A stretch of 64,000 nt of DNA from Manganitrophus sp963718695 (GCA_963718695.1 OY970371.1:1550001-1614000), one strand, 5' to 3'; positions 17,277 to 26,439 are shown, counted from the first letter of the stretch. Program-made: numbers and translations. The notes: generated from the sequence alone by a model not told the origin.

Positions 17277-18422
17277 TTATATTGAAGTCAAACTGAAGGT
17301 GGTATCGGTGGGTTCGTACTTCCACTTGCTCAGGTCGATCCGCCGTTCCCTCTTTGAATTCAGCAGGCCTTCTGCTGGGAGCCGCTGAAGTGAATCGGGA
17401 TACCGACCATATCTTAAAAAGTAGAGATCAAGAGCAAAAAGGAGACGGTCTCGCTCCAGGCCTGCTCGGAGGGTTTTCATCTCTGCAAACGGTTGAATCG
17501 CGCTGGAGAAAGTCACATAGACCGACTTGGATGCGTAAATCGAAATGATTGCCAGGATGGCAATGGCGATACTGTTAATCGCGATTCGAGTGACCTGCTG
17601 TTGGCGGGATAATTCTTTAAATGTAAAATGCGACTTTTTTCTTTGGCTCTTCAGTGATTCTTCATTGGCCTTGATCCTTCCTTGAGAAATCAGCTCGCTG
17701 AGCGCCTTGTAAACAGGAAAGGTCCCCATTTGAGCATGGTCGATGATCTCTTGGACCGTCCGTTTGCCGTCGATCCAGGGGAGCAGCCAGGCCTCTTCCT
17801 CTTCTTCCGGCTCGGAGAGATCGACCATGGATTCGAAGGAGTCCTCGTCTTTCTTTTCCGGCTCCTCGGCGGAAGGGGCCGGAGGAGGATCTTTGGAGAG
17901 TACTTCGAAGATCATTTCGACGGAGGGAACCCTCTTCTTCAGAAGCGGCCACTCATCGGTCCTCGTCGCCCCTTCCATTAAGATGGAATCGGTGTTCAAC
18001 GGTTCGACCAGTTGAGAATCGTATGAGACCTTCTTGGCTTCAAACTTATACGTTCCTGTTTTCCACTCGAAGAGGGAAAAGACGATTTCTTCAGTGAGGA
18101 TTCGGTTTATTTTTTTTAGCTCTTCGGCCGGAAGATGCCCCGCTTGGACCAAGACCTGCGCGAGTGCTTGCTTGTCTCTTTTCTGCGTTCTCAGAAGTGC
18201 TTTTAATTGATCGCCGTTGATCTTTTCCGCTTTGATTAAATTATCGGCGAGCCGGGCATCGCCTTCTCCATCCCCTGCCGAAATGATTTGCCCTTGGTTG
18301 AACTCGATGAAGAGCGCGGTTTTATCGTGGGTTAACCTCAGAACCCCCTCTTTTTTTTGAAGGAGGATCATCTGGAAGATCTCAGGGAGTCCGAATTCTT
18401 CGATAGAGCCTTCTAGAGCCAT
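17277..18422 (-). CDS. DUF4388 (PatA-N-like) membrane protein
   Basis: Predicted 381 residues. Residues about 1-110 match the DUF4388 pattern (MALEGSIEEFGLPEIFQMI, then GVLRLTH..ALFIEFNQGQIISA). This domain is found in proteins tied to gliding and two-component signalling in myxobacteria and cyanobacteria. Residues 110-150 continue with EEIVFSLFEWKTGTYKFE. A Glu-rich linker and a winged-helix-like segment (GKRTVQEIIDHAQMGTFPVY) follow. One membrane helix lies near residues 280-300 (IAINSIAIAILAIISIYA), with a short outer tail (LYFLRYGRYPDSLQRLPAEG) like the end of type II secretion pseudopilin GspG. Its start overlaps the TPR gene by 10 bases. It is the last gene of the long envelope operon. 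Role inferred as signalling or secretion accessory. Confidence 0.82.
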   Translation of the reverse strand: MALEGSIEEFGLPEIFQMILLQKKEGVLRLTHDKTALFIEFNQGQIISAGDGEGDARLADNLIKAEKINGDQLKALLRTQKRDKQALAQVLVQAGHLPAEELKKINRILTEEIVFSLFEWKTGTYKFEAKKVSYDSQLVEPLNTDSILMEGATRTDEWPLLKKRVPSVEMIFEVLSKDPPPAPSAEEPEKKDEDSFESMVDLSEPEEEEEAWLLPWIDGKRTVQEIIDHAQMGTFPVYKALSELISQGRIKANEESLKSQRKKSHFTFKELSRQQQVTRIAINSIAIAILAIISIYASKSVYVTFSSAIQPFAEMKTLRAGLERDRLLFALDLYFLRYGRYPDSLQRLPAEGLLNSKRERRIDLSKWKYEPTDTTFSLTSI

Positions 18423-20239
18423 GATTCATTGCTCCAAATGCGCATCATGTCGAGCGCCGACACGATGTAGAGGAGAACGATGGAGGCGGGAGCCCAGATC
18501 CATTTGGCGCTATGAAGGTGCCAATGCGTCGATGAAAAAAGGACCTCGCCGAAAAAGAGATAGCTGACGAAGAAGTAGAAAAGAGATGAAAAAATAAATC
18601 CGACCACGGCCCGCTTCATGGCGAAATGCCCGCCCCCGGGGATGAGGAAGAAGGGAAAGAGCCGGCGGGGAACTTTTTTTTCCTCCGATTCCAGGAGGGC
18701 CAGATCGCTTTTCTTAATTGATTTGAACTGCGTTCCGCACTGTCCGCAGAGATGGAAGCTTAAAATGGTCCGCTGGCATCGTTTACAGATCGCTTTGTGG
18801 CAGAGGGCGCAAAAAGAAGCATTGTAAAATCGTTCGAACAGAAGAGAGGACATGCCCAATCCAAAAAGCGCTACGATCGCAAGAACGGCCGACCTCTGGA
18901 GGGGGATCTTCCCCACCAGCCCTTGCCAAATCTTTTCGGCGGAAGAGACCTGGTCCGGATGGGGCGCGACGGCCTGACGCCAGAGATCCATCTTTGCGAA
19001 ACGCTCATCGATTAATGGAAGATTGGGGAAATTGACACTCTTTCGGGTAAAGCCTTCGACCCGACCGGCATCCATTGCTTTGGCAATGTCATACGCCCGG
19101 GTTCCTTCCTCAAAGGCGAGCATTTCCCGGTGGGCGAGGCTCATATTGTAGTGGGCTGAGACAAGCCCCGGCGCGGCATTCAACGCCTGACGGTAGAGAT
19201 CGAGCGAACGGGAATACTCTTTCAGATAGAAGGCGGTATTGCCGAGATTGTTTAAGATCATGGCAGCGCCGGGTTGTTCATCCAGAACTTTTTGATAAAG
19301 CGACTCGGCTTGGCGATAATCCCCCTTTTGCATCCAATAGGAAGCCTGGATCACCGCTCCCCGCCAGTCCGATTCGGTGGTTGCGATCTCGGGGGGAGAC
19401 CAGAAAAAATCCTCTTGATGATTCCGGACCATCTGGTTCAGCAGCGGATTTTTTGCCGTAAAGAAGGTGAGGAGAAAGGGAAGACTCCACGCGGATAATC
19501 CGACGGCAACCAGAAAGACAAAGACGATTCCCTTCTCGGATCGATTGTAAAATCCCCAGAAGAGGAGAAATGAGATTAAGATGAACCATAAAACAGAGAG
19601 ACCGAAGGCGAAAGGAAGAAAAAGGATCGCGGCAAAGAAGAGTCCCGCGGCGACCGGATGGAAATACCCCCGCGATCTCTCAGAGATCTTATGCATCCAG
19701 AGCGGACTATATGAGAAGAGCGAATAAAGAAGAAAGGTCAGCAGCGAGAGAGTAATGCCCGAAAAGGACAAGACCAAAAAGGTCCCGACGACAGAATGAG
19801 AAAACCAAAAATCGTTGGCTGCCAATTGAAAGGCGGTAAAGTAGTGATTGACGATCGCGGGGAGGTCGGTCTTACGGCTCTGCCAGAGGAGGTCAGAGAG
19901 AAAAAAGTGGGGAGCCGGCGAAGAGGGAGAGAACGCAGCAGCCGTTTCTCCGAGCTGTTCCGCCTCGGCGAGATCGCCCCGCCTCATCGCTTCCTCCGCT
20001 TTCAGCAGAAGATAACCGGCGGCCAGGTCGGATCGCTCGATGCCGCGGTCGGTTTTAAAGGTATTGATCCGGCCTGATTTTAAAATGTCTTCAAAGGAAG
20101 GGTCGGGAGAAGATTCTGGTGCCGCCGGCTCGGAAGCGACCGGAGGAGCCTCTTCTGTGACGATGGGTTCTTCTGCGAGGGTGACGAAGGGGGTCCACAA
20201 AACTAAGACCACCCAAAGATAAATAAGTTTATCCTTCAT
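18413..20239 (-). CDS. TPR membrane protein with C-terminal zinc-ribbon
   Basis: Predicted 608 residues. A signal peptide or anchor (LIYLWVVLVLWTPFVTLA) and a Pro/Glu linker precede a TPR-like unit (GYLLLKAEEAMRRGDLAEAE). Several membrane helices follow (about 140-265), then two clear TPR units at about 300-370 (GDYRQAESLYQKVLDEQPGA; KEYSRSLDLYRQALNAAPG). Next come a helix, a four-Cys zinc-binding pair (FCALCHKAICKRC and LCGQCG, about 480-510) and final membrane helices. The layout resembles tetratricopeptide scaffold proteins of uncharacterised envelope systems in myxobacteria and related groups. It overlaps plsY by 11 bases and the DUF4388 gene by 10, so the pair probably acts together. Function unknown. 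Confidence 0.82.
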   Translation of the reverse strand: MKDKLIYLWVVLVLWTPFVTLAEEPIVTEEAPPVASEPAAPESSPDPSFEDILKSGRINTFKTDRGIERSDLAAGYLLLKAEEAMRRGDLAEAEQLGETAAAFSPSSPAPHFFLSDLLWQSRKTDLPAIVNHYFTAFQLAANDFWFSHSVVGTFLVLSFSGITLSLLTFLLYSLFSYSPLWMHKISERSRGYFHPVAAGLFFAAILFLPFAFGLSVLWFILISFLLFWGFYNRSEKGIVFVFLVAVGLSAWSLPFLLTFFTAKNPLLNQMVRNHQEDFFWSPPEIATTESDWRGAVIQASYWMQKGDYRQAESLYQKVLDEQPGAAMILNNLGNTAFYLKEYSRSLDLYRQALNAAPGLVSAHYNMSLAHREMLAFEEGTRAYDIAKAMDAGRVEGFTRKSVNFPNLPLIDERFAKMDLWRQAVAPHPDQVSSAEKIWQGLVGKIPLQRSAVLAIVALFGLGMSSLLFERFYNASFCALCHKAICKRCQRTILSFHLCGQCGTQFKSIKKSDLALLESEEKKVPRRLFPFFLIPGGGHFAMKRAVVGFIFSSLFYFFVSYLFFGEVLFSSTHWHLHSAKWIWAPASIVLLYIVSALDMMRIWSNESWL

Positions 20240-20825
20240 TGCGATGGGCCTGCTCCTCCCGACCGGCGATCAGCCGCTGAATGTTCTCCTTATGTCGAAT
20301 ATACACCAAAATTGAAATTATGGTGGAGAAGAGGATAAATTTCATTTCGGGTTTTAGGAGAACCGCCAGTAAGGGAAGAGCGGCAAACGCCGAGAGGGCG
20401 CCCACCGAGGAGTACTTGCTAAAGATGATCCCTGCAATCCAAATCAGCAGGGCGACAAAGGCAACCAGGGGGGCCAAGGCAAGGAAGACGCCAAAACTGG
20501 TGGCGACCCCCTTTCCCCCTTTGAATTTCAGGTATACCGGAAAAATGTGACCGAGAATGGCGGCCAAGCCGACCAGAAGAAGCCCCTCTTCCGGCATTTC
20601 AAGAAGGCGAGCGCCGGCGGCCGGGAGGAGGCCTTTGAGGAGATCGCCGATCAGCGTCAGGGCGGCCGCTTTTTTCCCCGCCACCCGCATGACATTGGTC
20701 GCGCCGATGTTCTTGCTCCCCGCTTGCCGGGGATCGACCCCTTGGATGCATTTTGAGATCAGAAGGCCGACCGGAACGGATCCGACGAGGTAGGCGATCA
20801 GCACCGATCCGAATTCAATAAGCAT
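20229..20825 (-). CDS. plsY: Acyl-phosphate glycerol-3-phosphate acyltransferase PlsY
   Basis: Predicted 198 residues, the normal family length. PlsY transfers the acyl group from acyl-phosphate to glycerol-3-phosphate, the first membrane step of phospholipid synthesis. The three loop motifs are present: SVPVGLLISK near residue 17, a GSKNIGATNVMR box near 37 and the Gly-rich KGGKGVATSFG near 103. About five membrane helices span the rest. It lies 7 bases after pgsA and overlaps the TPR gene, inside the lepA-to-DUF4388 operon. The partner PlsX is not in this window. Confidence 0.96.
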   Translation of the reverse strand: MLIEFGSVLIAYLVGSVPVGLLISKCIQGVDPRQAGSKNIGATNVMRVAGKKAAALTLIGDLLKGLLPAAGARLLEMPEEGLLLVGLAAILGHIFPVYLKFKGGKGVATSFGVFLALAPLVAFVALLIWIAGIIFSKYSSVGALSAFAALPLLAVLLKPEMKFILFSTIISILVYIRHKENIQRLIAGREEQAHRNEG

Positions 20826-20832
20826 CGTCCGT

Positions 20833-21375
20833 CTATTTGACCTTCATCAAGTTCACCTGCCGGCCGAACTTGATGAAGTATTGTCCGGCGGAGTAGATCG
20901 CGAGCGCCGTCGCGATCAGAAGAAGAAACAGGCCGATCTCATGAAAATAGAACGCGGGGAGGTCGGTGATCAAGAAAATAATCGCGACCGTCTGAAGGAA
21001 CATCTTGTATTTCCCCGTTCCTTCCGCGGCGATGATCACCCCCTCGGAGGAAGCGATCGCCCGGAAAGCGGTGACGGCGAATTCCCGCCCGATGATGACG
21101 ATCGCAATCCAGGCCGGCACCCGGCCGTTCGCGACCAGCAGGATGAGGGCCGAGACGATCAAAAGCTTGTCGGCGACCGGATCTAAAAACTTTCCGAATT
21201 GGGTCACTTCCTTCCGGCGGCGGGCAAAGTAGCCGTCGAGAAGATCGGTCAAGGAGGCGATGAGAAAAATCACCGCGGCAATGATCGCCGATTGCGTTGA
21301 AGGCCGCGAAAAGAAAAAAATGAAGAACGGGATCAGCACGACCCGGAGGATGGTGAGAATATTCGGCAGGTTCAT
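20833..21375 (-). CDS. pgsA: CDP-diacylglycerol-glycerol-3-phosphate 3-phosphatidyltransferase
   Basis: Makes phosphatidylglycerol phosphate from CDP-diacylglycerol and glycerol-3-phosphate in the inner membrane. The CDP-alcohol phosphotransferase signature D-x2-DG-x2-AR-x8-G-x3-D-x3-D is complete (DLLDGYFARRRKEV, then G, D and D). The frame is open up to 21561, but MNLPNILTILRVVLIPFF at 21375 matches the usual PgsA N-terminus (180 residues). An ATG at 21448-21450 with GGAG close by is an alternative that would overlap lpxL. Four membrane helices. Pairs with plsY in the same operon. Confidence 0.93.
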   Translation of the reverse strand: MNLPNILTILRVVLIPFFIFFFSRPSTQSAIIAAVIFLIASLTDLLDGYFARRRKEVTQFGKFLDPVADKLLIVSALILLVANGRVPAWIAIVIIGREFAVTAFRAIASSEGVIIAAEGTGKYKMFLQTVAIIFLITDLPAFYFHEIGLFLLLIATALAIYSAGQYFIKFGRQVNLMKVK

Positions 21376-21433
21376 GACAGATCCGTTGATGTGTTGCTTG
21401 GCAATGGGGGTGGAAGCGGGATGGATATCACTG

Positions 21434-22354
21434 TTATTCTGTCTGGCCATTTTTCTCCGGTTTCGTCTTCCACCGTCGGTGCATCCAAACCCACTGGTCG
21501 GGATATTGTTTGATGTGCTCCTCGATCCGGGAGGTAAAGCGCGCCGTATTGATTTCAACATCTTTTGCGTGATCGGCGCTCTGCATCAGGGTCATCGGTT
21601 TCTCGATGGTGATCCGATGATGGTCATTCGGAAGCCGCGTGATAAAACACATCATCGTCGCCGCCCCGCTTCGCAGCGCGAGCTCGGCGGCGCCGGCCGG
21701 GGTGTAGGCTTTTTTGTTGAAGAAATTAACGAAGACCCCGTTGACCTTGGTGTCCTGATCGATCAGAAGGCCGAGGATTTCCTTTTTCCTCAGAACGCCT
21801 AAAATCTTTTTTGAGGAGGAAGGGCTCCCCCGACTGATCGTCTCCACCTGAAAGCGGGATCGATGTTGCACGATCCATTCATCGATGCGCGGATCGTAAA
21901 GGGGGGCGGCAATCACATGAAGCGGGTAGCCGCGAAGCGACAGCGCCGCCGCCAGCAGCTCCCAATTGCCGAGGTGACCGGTAATAAGGATCGTTCCGTC
22001 CCCTTCGTTCTCGGCCGCTTTGAGATATTCTTCCCCTTCGATCGTAATCAACGAGTCGATCTGCTCGGGTTTTAGATTTCCGAAATTGATGATCTCGATC
22101 AGCCCCTTCCCCAGATTTTGGAAGCTCTTCTTCAAAATAAGGTAAAGTTCGCGCTCCGGTTTGTCCGAGCCGAACGCGATCCGAAGGCCTTCCAGCGATT
22201 TGGCCCTTTCTCGCCGGAGAAGGTAATAAAGAAGGGTGCCGATAAAACCGCCGAGGCGGATCCCCCATTTCCAAGAAAGCGGTCGGGTCAAAAACGCAAT
22301 CGAAGTTAACGCAGCAAAGATGAGGGAGCGAACGAGTTTTTTTGAAATTTTCAT
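21434..22354 (-). CDS. Lipid A biosynthesis lauroyl/myristoyl-type acyltransferase (LpxL/HtrB family)
   Basis: Predicted 306 residues, the family's usual length. It has one N-terminal membrane anchor (about 10-60) and the catalytic H-x4-E motif in ITGHLGNWELLAAAL near residue 125. Downstream it has GLLIDQDTKVNGVFVNFF and AYTPAGAAELALRSGA, typical of the lysophospholipid/lipid A acyltransferase family. It adds a secondary acyl chain to KDO2-lipid IVA. This fits its place directly after kdsC and among all the KDO genes. Donor chain length cannot be read from sequence, so LpxL and LpxM are not separated. It follows kdsC by 18 bases. Confidence 0.92.
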   Translation of the reverse strand: MKISKKLVRSLIFAALTSIAFLTRPLSWKWGIRLGGFIGTLLYYLLRRERAKSLEGLRIAFGSDKPERELYLILKKSFQNLGKGLIEIINFGNLKPEQIDSLITIEGEEYLKAAENEGDGTILITGHLGNWELLAAALSLRGYPLHVIAAPLYDPRIDEWIVQHRSRFQVETISRGSPSSSKKILGVLRKKEILGLLIDQDTKVNGVFVNFFNKKAYTPAGAAELALRSGAATMMCFITRLPNDHHRITIEKPMTLMQSADHAKDVEINTARFTSRIEEHIKQYPDQWVWMHRRWKTKPEKNGQTE

Positions 22355-22372
22355 AATTGGCTCTTTATGCGA

Positions 22373-22963
22373 TCAGGCATGCGGGGCGTGGGGTAGAAAA
22401 GCGGCGTCTTGTCCCCCTTCTGCCTTTCCTTTGTGGTGTTTTGTCTTTTTTGAAAACTGAACGGAGAGGATGAAATCGATGACTTCCCGAACGGCCCCCT
22501 CCCCTCCCCTTTTTTTTGTCACCCAATCCACTTCCTGTTTGACGGCGTCCATCGCGCTGGCGACCGCAATTGAAAAGCCGACCCTTCGGAGCAACGGGAG
22601 GTCAATGAGGTCATCTCCGATGAAGGCGACGGTCGTGTCTTCCAAGCGATGTTTTGCACGGATCATTTCATAGTCGGCTTCTTTGTCCCGGCTTCCCATA
22701 CGTACATCTTCGATGCCAAGCTCTTTGGCCCGCCAAGCGACCACGGCGGAAGTTCGTCCCGAAATAATCCCGACGCCGATCCGGGCTCGCTGCAAGAGCC
22801 GGATACCATGGCCGTCATAAATCGAAAACCCTTTGATCTCTTTTCCGGTTTCATCGAAATAGAGCGTCCCGTCGGTCATGACCCCGTCAACGTCGAGAAG
22901 GAGATAGCGGATCTGCTTCGCCTTCTGTCGCCGTTGAGAAAGGGTGGCCGGCCGGCGCTTCAT
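22373..22963 (-). CDS. kdsC: 3-deoxy-D-manno-octulosonate 8-phosphate phosphatase
   Basis: Predicted 196 residues. A C0-type HAD phosphatase that removes phosphate from KDO-8-phosphate. The motifs are in order: LLLDVDGVMTDG (nucleophile DVD near residue 24), GIISGRTSAVV, a basic Lys around GSRDKEADY and FIGDDLIDLPLLRRVG. The tail from about 155 (KKRGGEGAVREVIDFIL) matches the Arg/Gly-rich C-terminal segment that enters the neighbour's active site in KdsC tetramers. The 25 residues after that are extra and low in complexity. The ATG abuts the kdsD stop with no gap. kdsA, kdsD and kdsC are consecutive steps encoded in order. Confidence 0.96.
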   Translation of the reverse strand: MKRRPATLSQRRQKAKQIRYLLLDVDGVMTDGTLYFDETGKEIKGFSIYDGHGIRLLQRARIGVGIISGRTSAVVAWRAKELGIEDVRMGSRDKEADYEMIRAKHRLEDTTVAFIGDDLIDLPLLRRVGFSIAVASAMDAVKQEVDWVTKKRGGEGAVREVIDFILSVQFSKKTKHHKGKAEGGQDAAFLPHAPHA

Positions 22964-23935
22964 CTAGACGACCCCTTTTTTGAGAAGATCATGAAGATGA
23001 AGGATGCCGTCGACATGACCGTCGGACCCCGCCACGACGAGGGTGGTGATTGTGTGCGATTCCATCATGTGAATCGCCTGCGCCGTCAGCGCTTCCTTCG
23101 AGATGGTTTTCGGACTCCGGTTCATTACCTCGCGCGCCGGTAGCGAGAAAATATCCCGCCCTTCGTGATCGATCTTTTTGATGAGCCGGCGAAGATCGCC
23201 GTCGGTGATCACCCCCGCCAATTTTCCGGCGGCGTTCAACACGGTCGTCATCCCGAGTTTTTTGGCGGTCATCTCCAGGACGACCTCTCTCATCGGCGTC
23301 TCCTCGGCCACTTTCGGAATGTTGTTCCCGACGTGCATCGCATCCTCGACCTTGAGCAGAAGCTGCCGCCCGAGGGAGCCGCCGGGGTGAAAGAAGGCGA
23401 AGTCTTCTTTTCGGAATCCCCGCTGCTGAAGGAGCGCGACCGCCAGCGCATCTCCCATCGCCAGCGTCGCGGTGGTGCTCGCCGTCGGCGCCAACCCCAG
23501 CGGACAGGCCTCTTCCCGAATCGAAATGTCGAGGACGACATCGCTCATCTTCGCCAGCGTCGATTTGATGTTTCCGGTCAGGGTGATCATCTTCAGGTTC
23601 ATCCGTTTGATCGACGGGAGGATTCGAAGAATCTCCTCGGTCTCCCCGCTGTTGGAGATCAGAAGGGCAACGTCTTCTTTCGAGACCATCCCGAGATCGC
23701 CGTGGATTCCCTCCGCGGGATGAAGAAAGAAGGCCGGCGTCCCGGTGCTGGCGAGGGTCGCCGCGATCTTCTTTCCGATCAATCCCGATTTTCCCATGCC
23801 GACGACCACGATGCGGCCCCGGCTGTTATAACAGAGCTCGACCGCCTCGACGAATCGGCCGTCCATCCGGTCGATCAGATCGGTGATCGCCTGGGCCTCG
23901 ATTCTGAGGACCCGCTTGCCTTCTTCCAAGATCAT
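22964..23935 (-). CDS. kdsD: D-arabinose 5-phosphate isomerase
   Basis: Predicted 323 residues. It converts ribulose-5-phosphate to arabinose-5-phosphate, the KdsA substrate. The SIS domain covers residues 1-180, with GRIVVVGMGKSGLIGKKIA, STGTPAFFLHPAEGIHGDLG and SNSGETEEILRILP. Two CBS domains follow (about 200-320; TVLNAAGKLAGVITDGDLRR and TTLVVAGSDGHVDGILHLHD). The length and order match E. coli KdsD/GutQ. The ATG overlaps the restored kdsA stop (ATGA). That overlap supports the view that kdsA is meant to read through to 23932. Confidence 0.96.
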   Translation of the reverse strand: MILEEGKRVLRIEAQAITDLIDRMDGRFVEAVELCYNSRGRIVVVGMGKSGLIGKKIAATLASTGTPAFFLHPAEGIHGDLGMVSKEDVALLISNSGETEEILRILPSIKRMNLKMITLTGNIKSTLAKMSDVVLDISIREEACPLGLAPTASTTATLAMGDALAVALLQQRGFRKEDFAFFHPGGSLGRQLLLKVEDAMHVGNNIPKVAEETPMREVVLEMTAKKLGMTTVLNAAGKLAGVITDGDLRRLIKKIDHEGRDIFSLPAREVMNRSPKTISKEALTAQAIHMMESHTITTLVVAGSDGHVDGILHLHDLLKKGVV

Positions 23936-24761
23936 GGGGCCTTCCTTTCTCCGAGCGCTTCGAGAATTCGACCGACCTGCCCGAGCAGCTGGTCGAGCTG
24001 CGCCGGATCGATCATGTTCGGCCCGTCTGAGGGGGCTTGGTCCGGAGTGGGATGGACCTCTAGGAAGAGCCCGTCGCAGCCGGCGGCCACCGCTGCCCGC
24101 GTCAGCGGCAGAACGAACTCCCGCTGGCCGGAGGAGACGTTCCCCCCCCGCCCGGCAGCTGGACGCTGTGGGTGCCGTCGAAGACCACCGGATAGCCGGT
24201 CCGCCGCATGATCACCAAAGAGCGCATGTCGCTGACCAAATTATTATACCCGAAGCTCGCGCCCCGCTCGGTGAGGAAGATTTTCCGGTTTCCGGTCGAT
24301 TCCAGCTTCTCGACGACATTGGTCATGTCCCAGGGGGCGAGAAACTGTCCCTTCTTGACATTCACGACTTTGCCCGTTTTTCCGGCCGCGATGAGCAGAT
24401 CGGTCTGGCGGCAGAGAAAGGCCGGGATCTGCAGCACATCGAGGACTTCGGCGGCGGCGGTCGCCTCTTCGGGCCCGTGAACATCGGAGAGGACCGGAAC
24501 GCCAATCTTCTCTTTGACCTTCTGAAGGATCTTGAGCCCTTCGTCCATTCCCCTTCCCCGGAAGGAGCGGATGGCGGTTCGATTCGCCTTGTCATAGGAG
24601 GATTTGAAGATGAGCGGAACCTTGTGCGCGGCGGCGATCCCGGCGATCTGCTCCGCCGTCTTTAAGACGAGATCTTCGCTCTCAATGACGCAGGGGCCGG
24701 CGATGAGAAAAAAGCTCCCATCTCCCAACCGCATCTTTCCAATCTCGACCGAGTGAGGCAA
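23932..24761 (-). CDS. kdsA: KDO-8-phosphate synthase, broken by a one-base deletion in a C8/G8 tract
   Basis: KdsA condenses arabinose-5-phosphate and phosphoenolpyruvate to KDO-8-phosphate. The frame from the ATG at 24761 shows the family throughout: FFLIAGPCVIES, LIFKSSYDKANRTA, PVLSDVHGPEE, LCRQTDLL and VFDGTHSVQLPGG. At 24142-24149 (C8 on the plus strand) it leaves the family sequence and stops at 24102. Adding one G restores GGGGNVSSGQREFVLPLTRA, then DGLFLEVHPTPDQAPSDGPN and a TGA at 23932-23934 that overlaps kdsD by 4 bases, giving about 276 residues, the usual length. KdsA is needed for LPS in most such bacteria and every neighbour is intact, so a sequencing or assembly error is most likely. 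A phase-variable tract is the other option. Confidence 0.93.
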
Positions 24762-24776
24762 TCTCTCTCCTTTTCT

Positions 24777-26399
24777 TTATTGGCCTGAACGCTTCCGCTT
24801 TAAAGACGCCTTAATGAATTCGCGGAAGAGCGGGTGAGGATCTTGCGGCCGTGATTTGAATTCGGGGTGGAACTGAACGGCGAGGAACCAGGGGTGATCC
24901 GCCAGCTCGATGATCTCGACGAGTTTCCCATCCGGGGATAAACCGGAGAGGACGAGTCCCTGTTTCGTCAGAAGCTCTCGGTACTGGTTGTTGAATTCGT
25001 ACCGGTGGCGGTGCCGCTCGGAGATCTCGGTCTGTTGATACGCCTCATAGGCCTTCGTTCCCTTTTCGACGCGGCAGGGATAAGCGCCGAGACGCATCGT
25101 CGCCCCCTTGTCTTGGATGCGACGCTGATCCGGAAGCAAATCGATCACCGGGTCTGGACCTTTCGGATCGAATTCAGAGCTGTTTGCCTTCGAGAGTCCG
25201 GCGATGTGCCTGGCGAACTCAATGACCGCGCACTGCATCCCAAGGCAAATGCCGAAGAAGGGAATCTCGCGCTCCCGCGCGTATTCAATCGCCGAGATCT
25301 TCCCCTCGATGCCCCGGTTCCCGAAGCCGCTCGCCACGAGGATGCCGTGGGATCCCTTCAGGACCGGCTCGACCCCTTCGTCTTCCAATCGCTCGCTGTT
25401 GATCCAATCGATCACCACCCGCGCTTTGTTCCCGATCCCGCCGTGAATCAGCGATTCGCAGAGGCTCTTGTACGAATCTTTGAGATCGACATATTTCCCG
25501 ACGAGGGCGATCTGGACTTCGTCCTGCGGATGTTTGATGACGTGAACAATTTTCTCCCATGCTTTGAACTGCGGCGCCTTCGCCTTCAGCTTCAATTTTT
25601 TGACGATCGTCTCATCCAGCTTTTCCTGGTGGAAGACGAGCGGCACCTCATAGATGCTGTCGACATCTTTCGCGGTGATGACCGCTTCTTGCTCGACGTT
25701 GCAGAAGAGGGCGATCTTCTTTTTGAGATCGGGCGAGATAAACCGATCGGTCCGGCAGAGGAGGATATCGGGCTGAATCCCGATCTCGCGCATCTTGTTG
25801 ACGCTGTGCTGCGTCGGTTTTGTTTTCAGCTCCTCGGCCGCCTTGATGAAGGGGACGAGGGTGAGGTGAATATAGAGGACGTTGTCTCTTCCGATGTCGA
25901 AGGGAAATTGGCGGATCGCTTCCAGAAAAGGAAGGCTTTCGATGTCGCCGACCGTCCCGCCGATTTCGACAATCGCCACGTCGATTCCGTTCCCGACCGC
26001 TTTGATGCAGCGTTTGATTTCGTCGGTGATGTGGGGGACGACCTGCACCGTGCCGCCGAGGTAATCTCCGCGCCGCTCTTTGGTGATAACGTTGTTGTAG
26101 ATCTTTCCGGTGGTGTAATTATTTTTCTTCGACATGGTGGCGGAGGTGTAGCGCTCGTAATGCCCCAGGTCGAGATCGGTCTCGGTGCCGTCGTCGGTGA
26201 CGAAAACCTCGCCGTGCTGATAAGGATTCATTGTTCCGGGATCGACGTTGATATAGGGGTCCAGCTTCAGAAAGGTGATCGAGAGCCCGCGGGATTCGAG
26301 CAAATTACCGATCGCTGCGGCGGAGAGCCCCTTTCCAAGCGAGGAGACGACGCCGCCGGTCACGAAGATATATTTTGTTTTGGTTTGCTTTTTCTTCAA
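24777..26399 (-). CDS. pyrG: CTP synthase
   Basis: Makes CTP from UTP, ATP and glutamine, and CTP is the donor for KdsB and for CDP-diacylglycerol made upstream of PgsA. The frame is open from 26450, but TTG at 26399 has an ideal GGGAGG 5 bases upstream and gives the canonical MKKKQTKTKYIFVTGGVVS (540 residues). The synthetase domain (about 1-270) carries SLGKGLSAAAIG, LKLDPYINVDPGTMNPYQHG and EIGGTVGDIES. The class I glutamine amidotransferase domain (about 300-540) has the nucleophile Cys in FFGICLGMQ and the final His-Glu in AVQFHPEFKS. Between kdsB and kdsA in the same operon. Confidence 0.97.
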   Translation of the reverse strand: MKKKQTKTKYIFVTGGVVSSLGKGLSAAAIGNLLESRGLSITFLKLDPYINVDPGTMNPYQHGEVFVTDDGTETDLDLGHYERYTSATMSKKNNYTTGKIYNNVITKERRGDYLGGTVQVVPHITDEIKRCIKAVGNGIDVAIVEIGGTVGDIESLPFLEAIRQFPFDIGRDNVLYIHLTLVPFIKAAEELKTKPTQHSVNKMREIGIQPDILLCRTDRFISPDLKKKIALFCNVEQEAVITAKDVDSIYEVPLVFHQEKLDETIVKKLKLKAKAPQFKAWEKIVHVIKHPQDEVQIALVGKYVDLKDSYKSLCESLIHGGIGNKARVVIDWINSERLEDEGVEPVLKGSHGILVASGFGNRGIEGKISAIEYAREREIPFFGICLGMQCAVIEFARHIAGLSKANSSEFDPKGPDPVIDLLPDQRRIQDKGATMRLGAYPCRVEKGTKAYEAYQQTEISERHRHRYEFNNQYRELLTKQGLVLSGLSPDGKLVEIIELADHPWFLAVQFHPEFKSRPQDPHPLFREFIKASLKRKRSGQ

Positions 26400-26439
26400 T
26401 GGAACCTCCCGTATCAATCCGAACGCTTCCGCTTTACCT

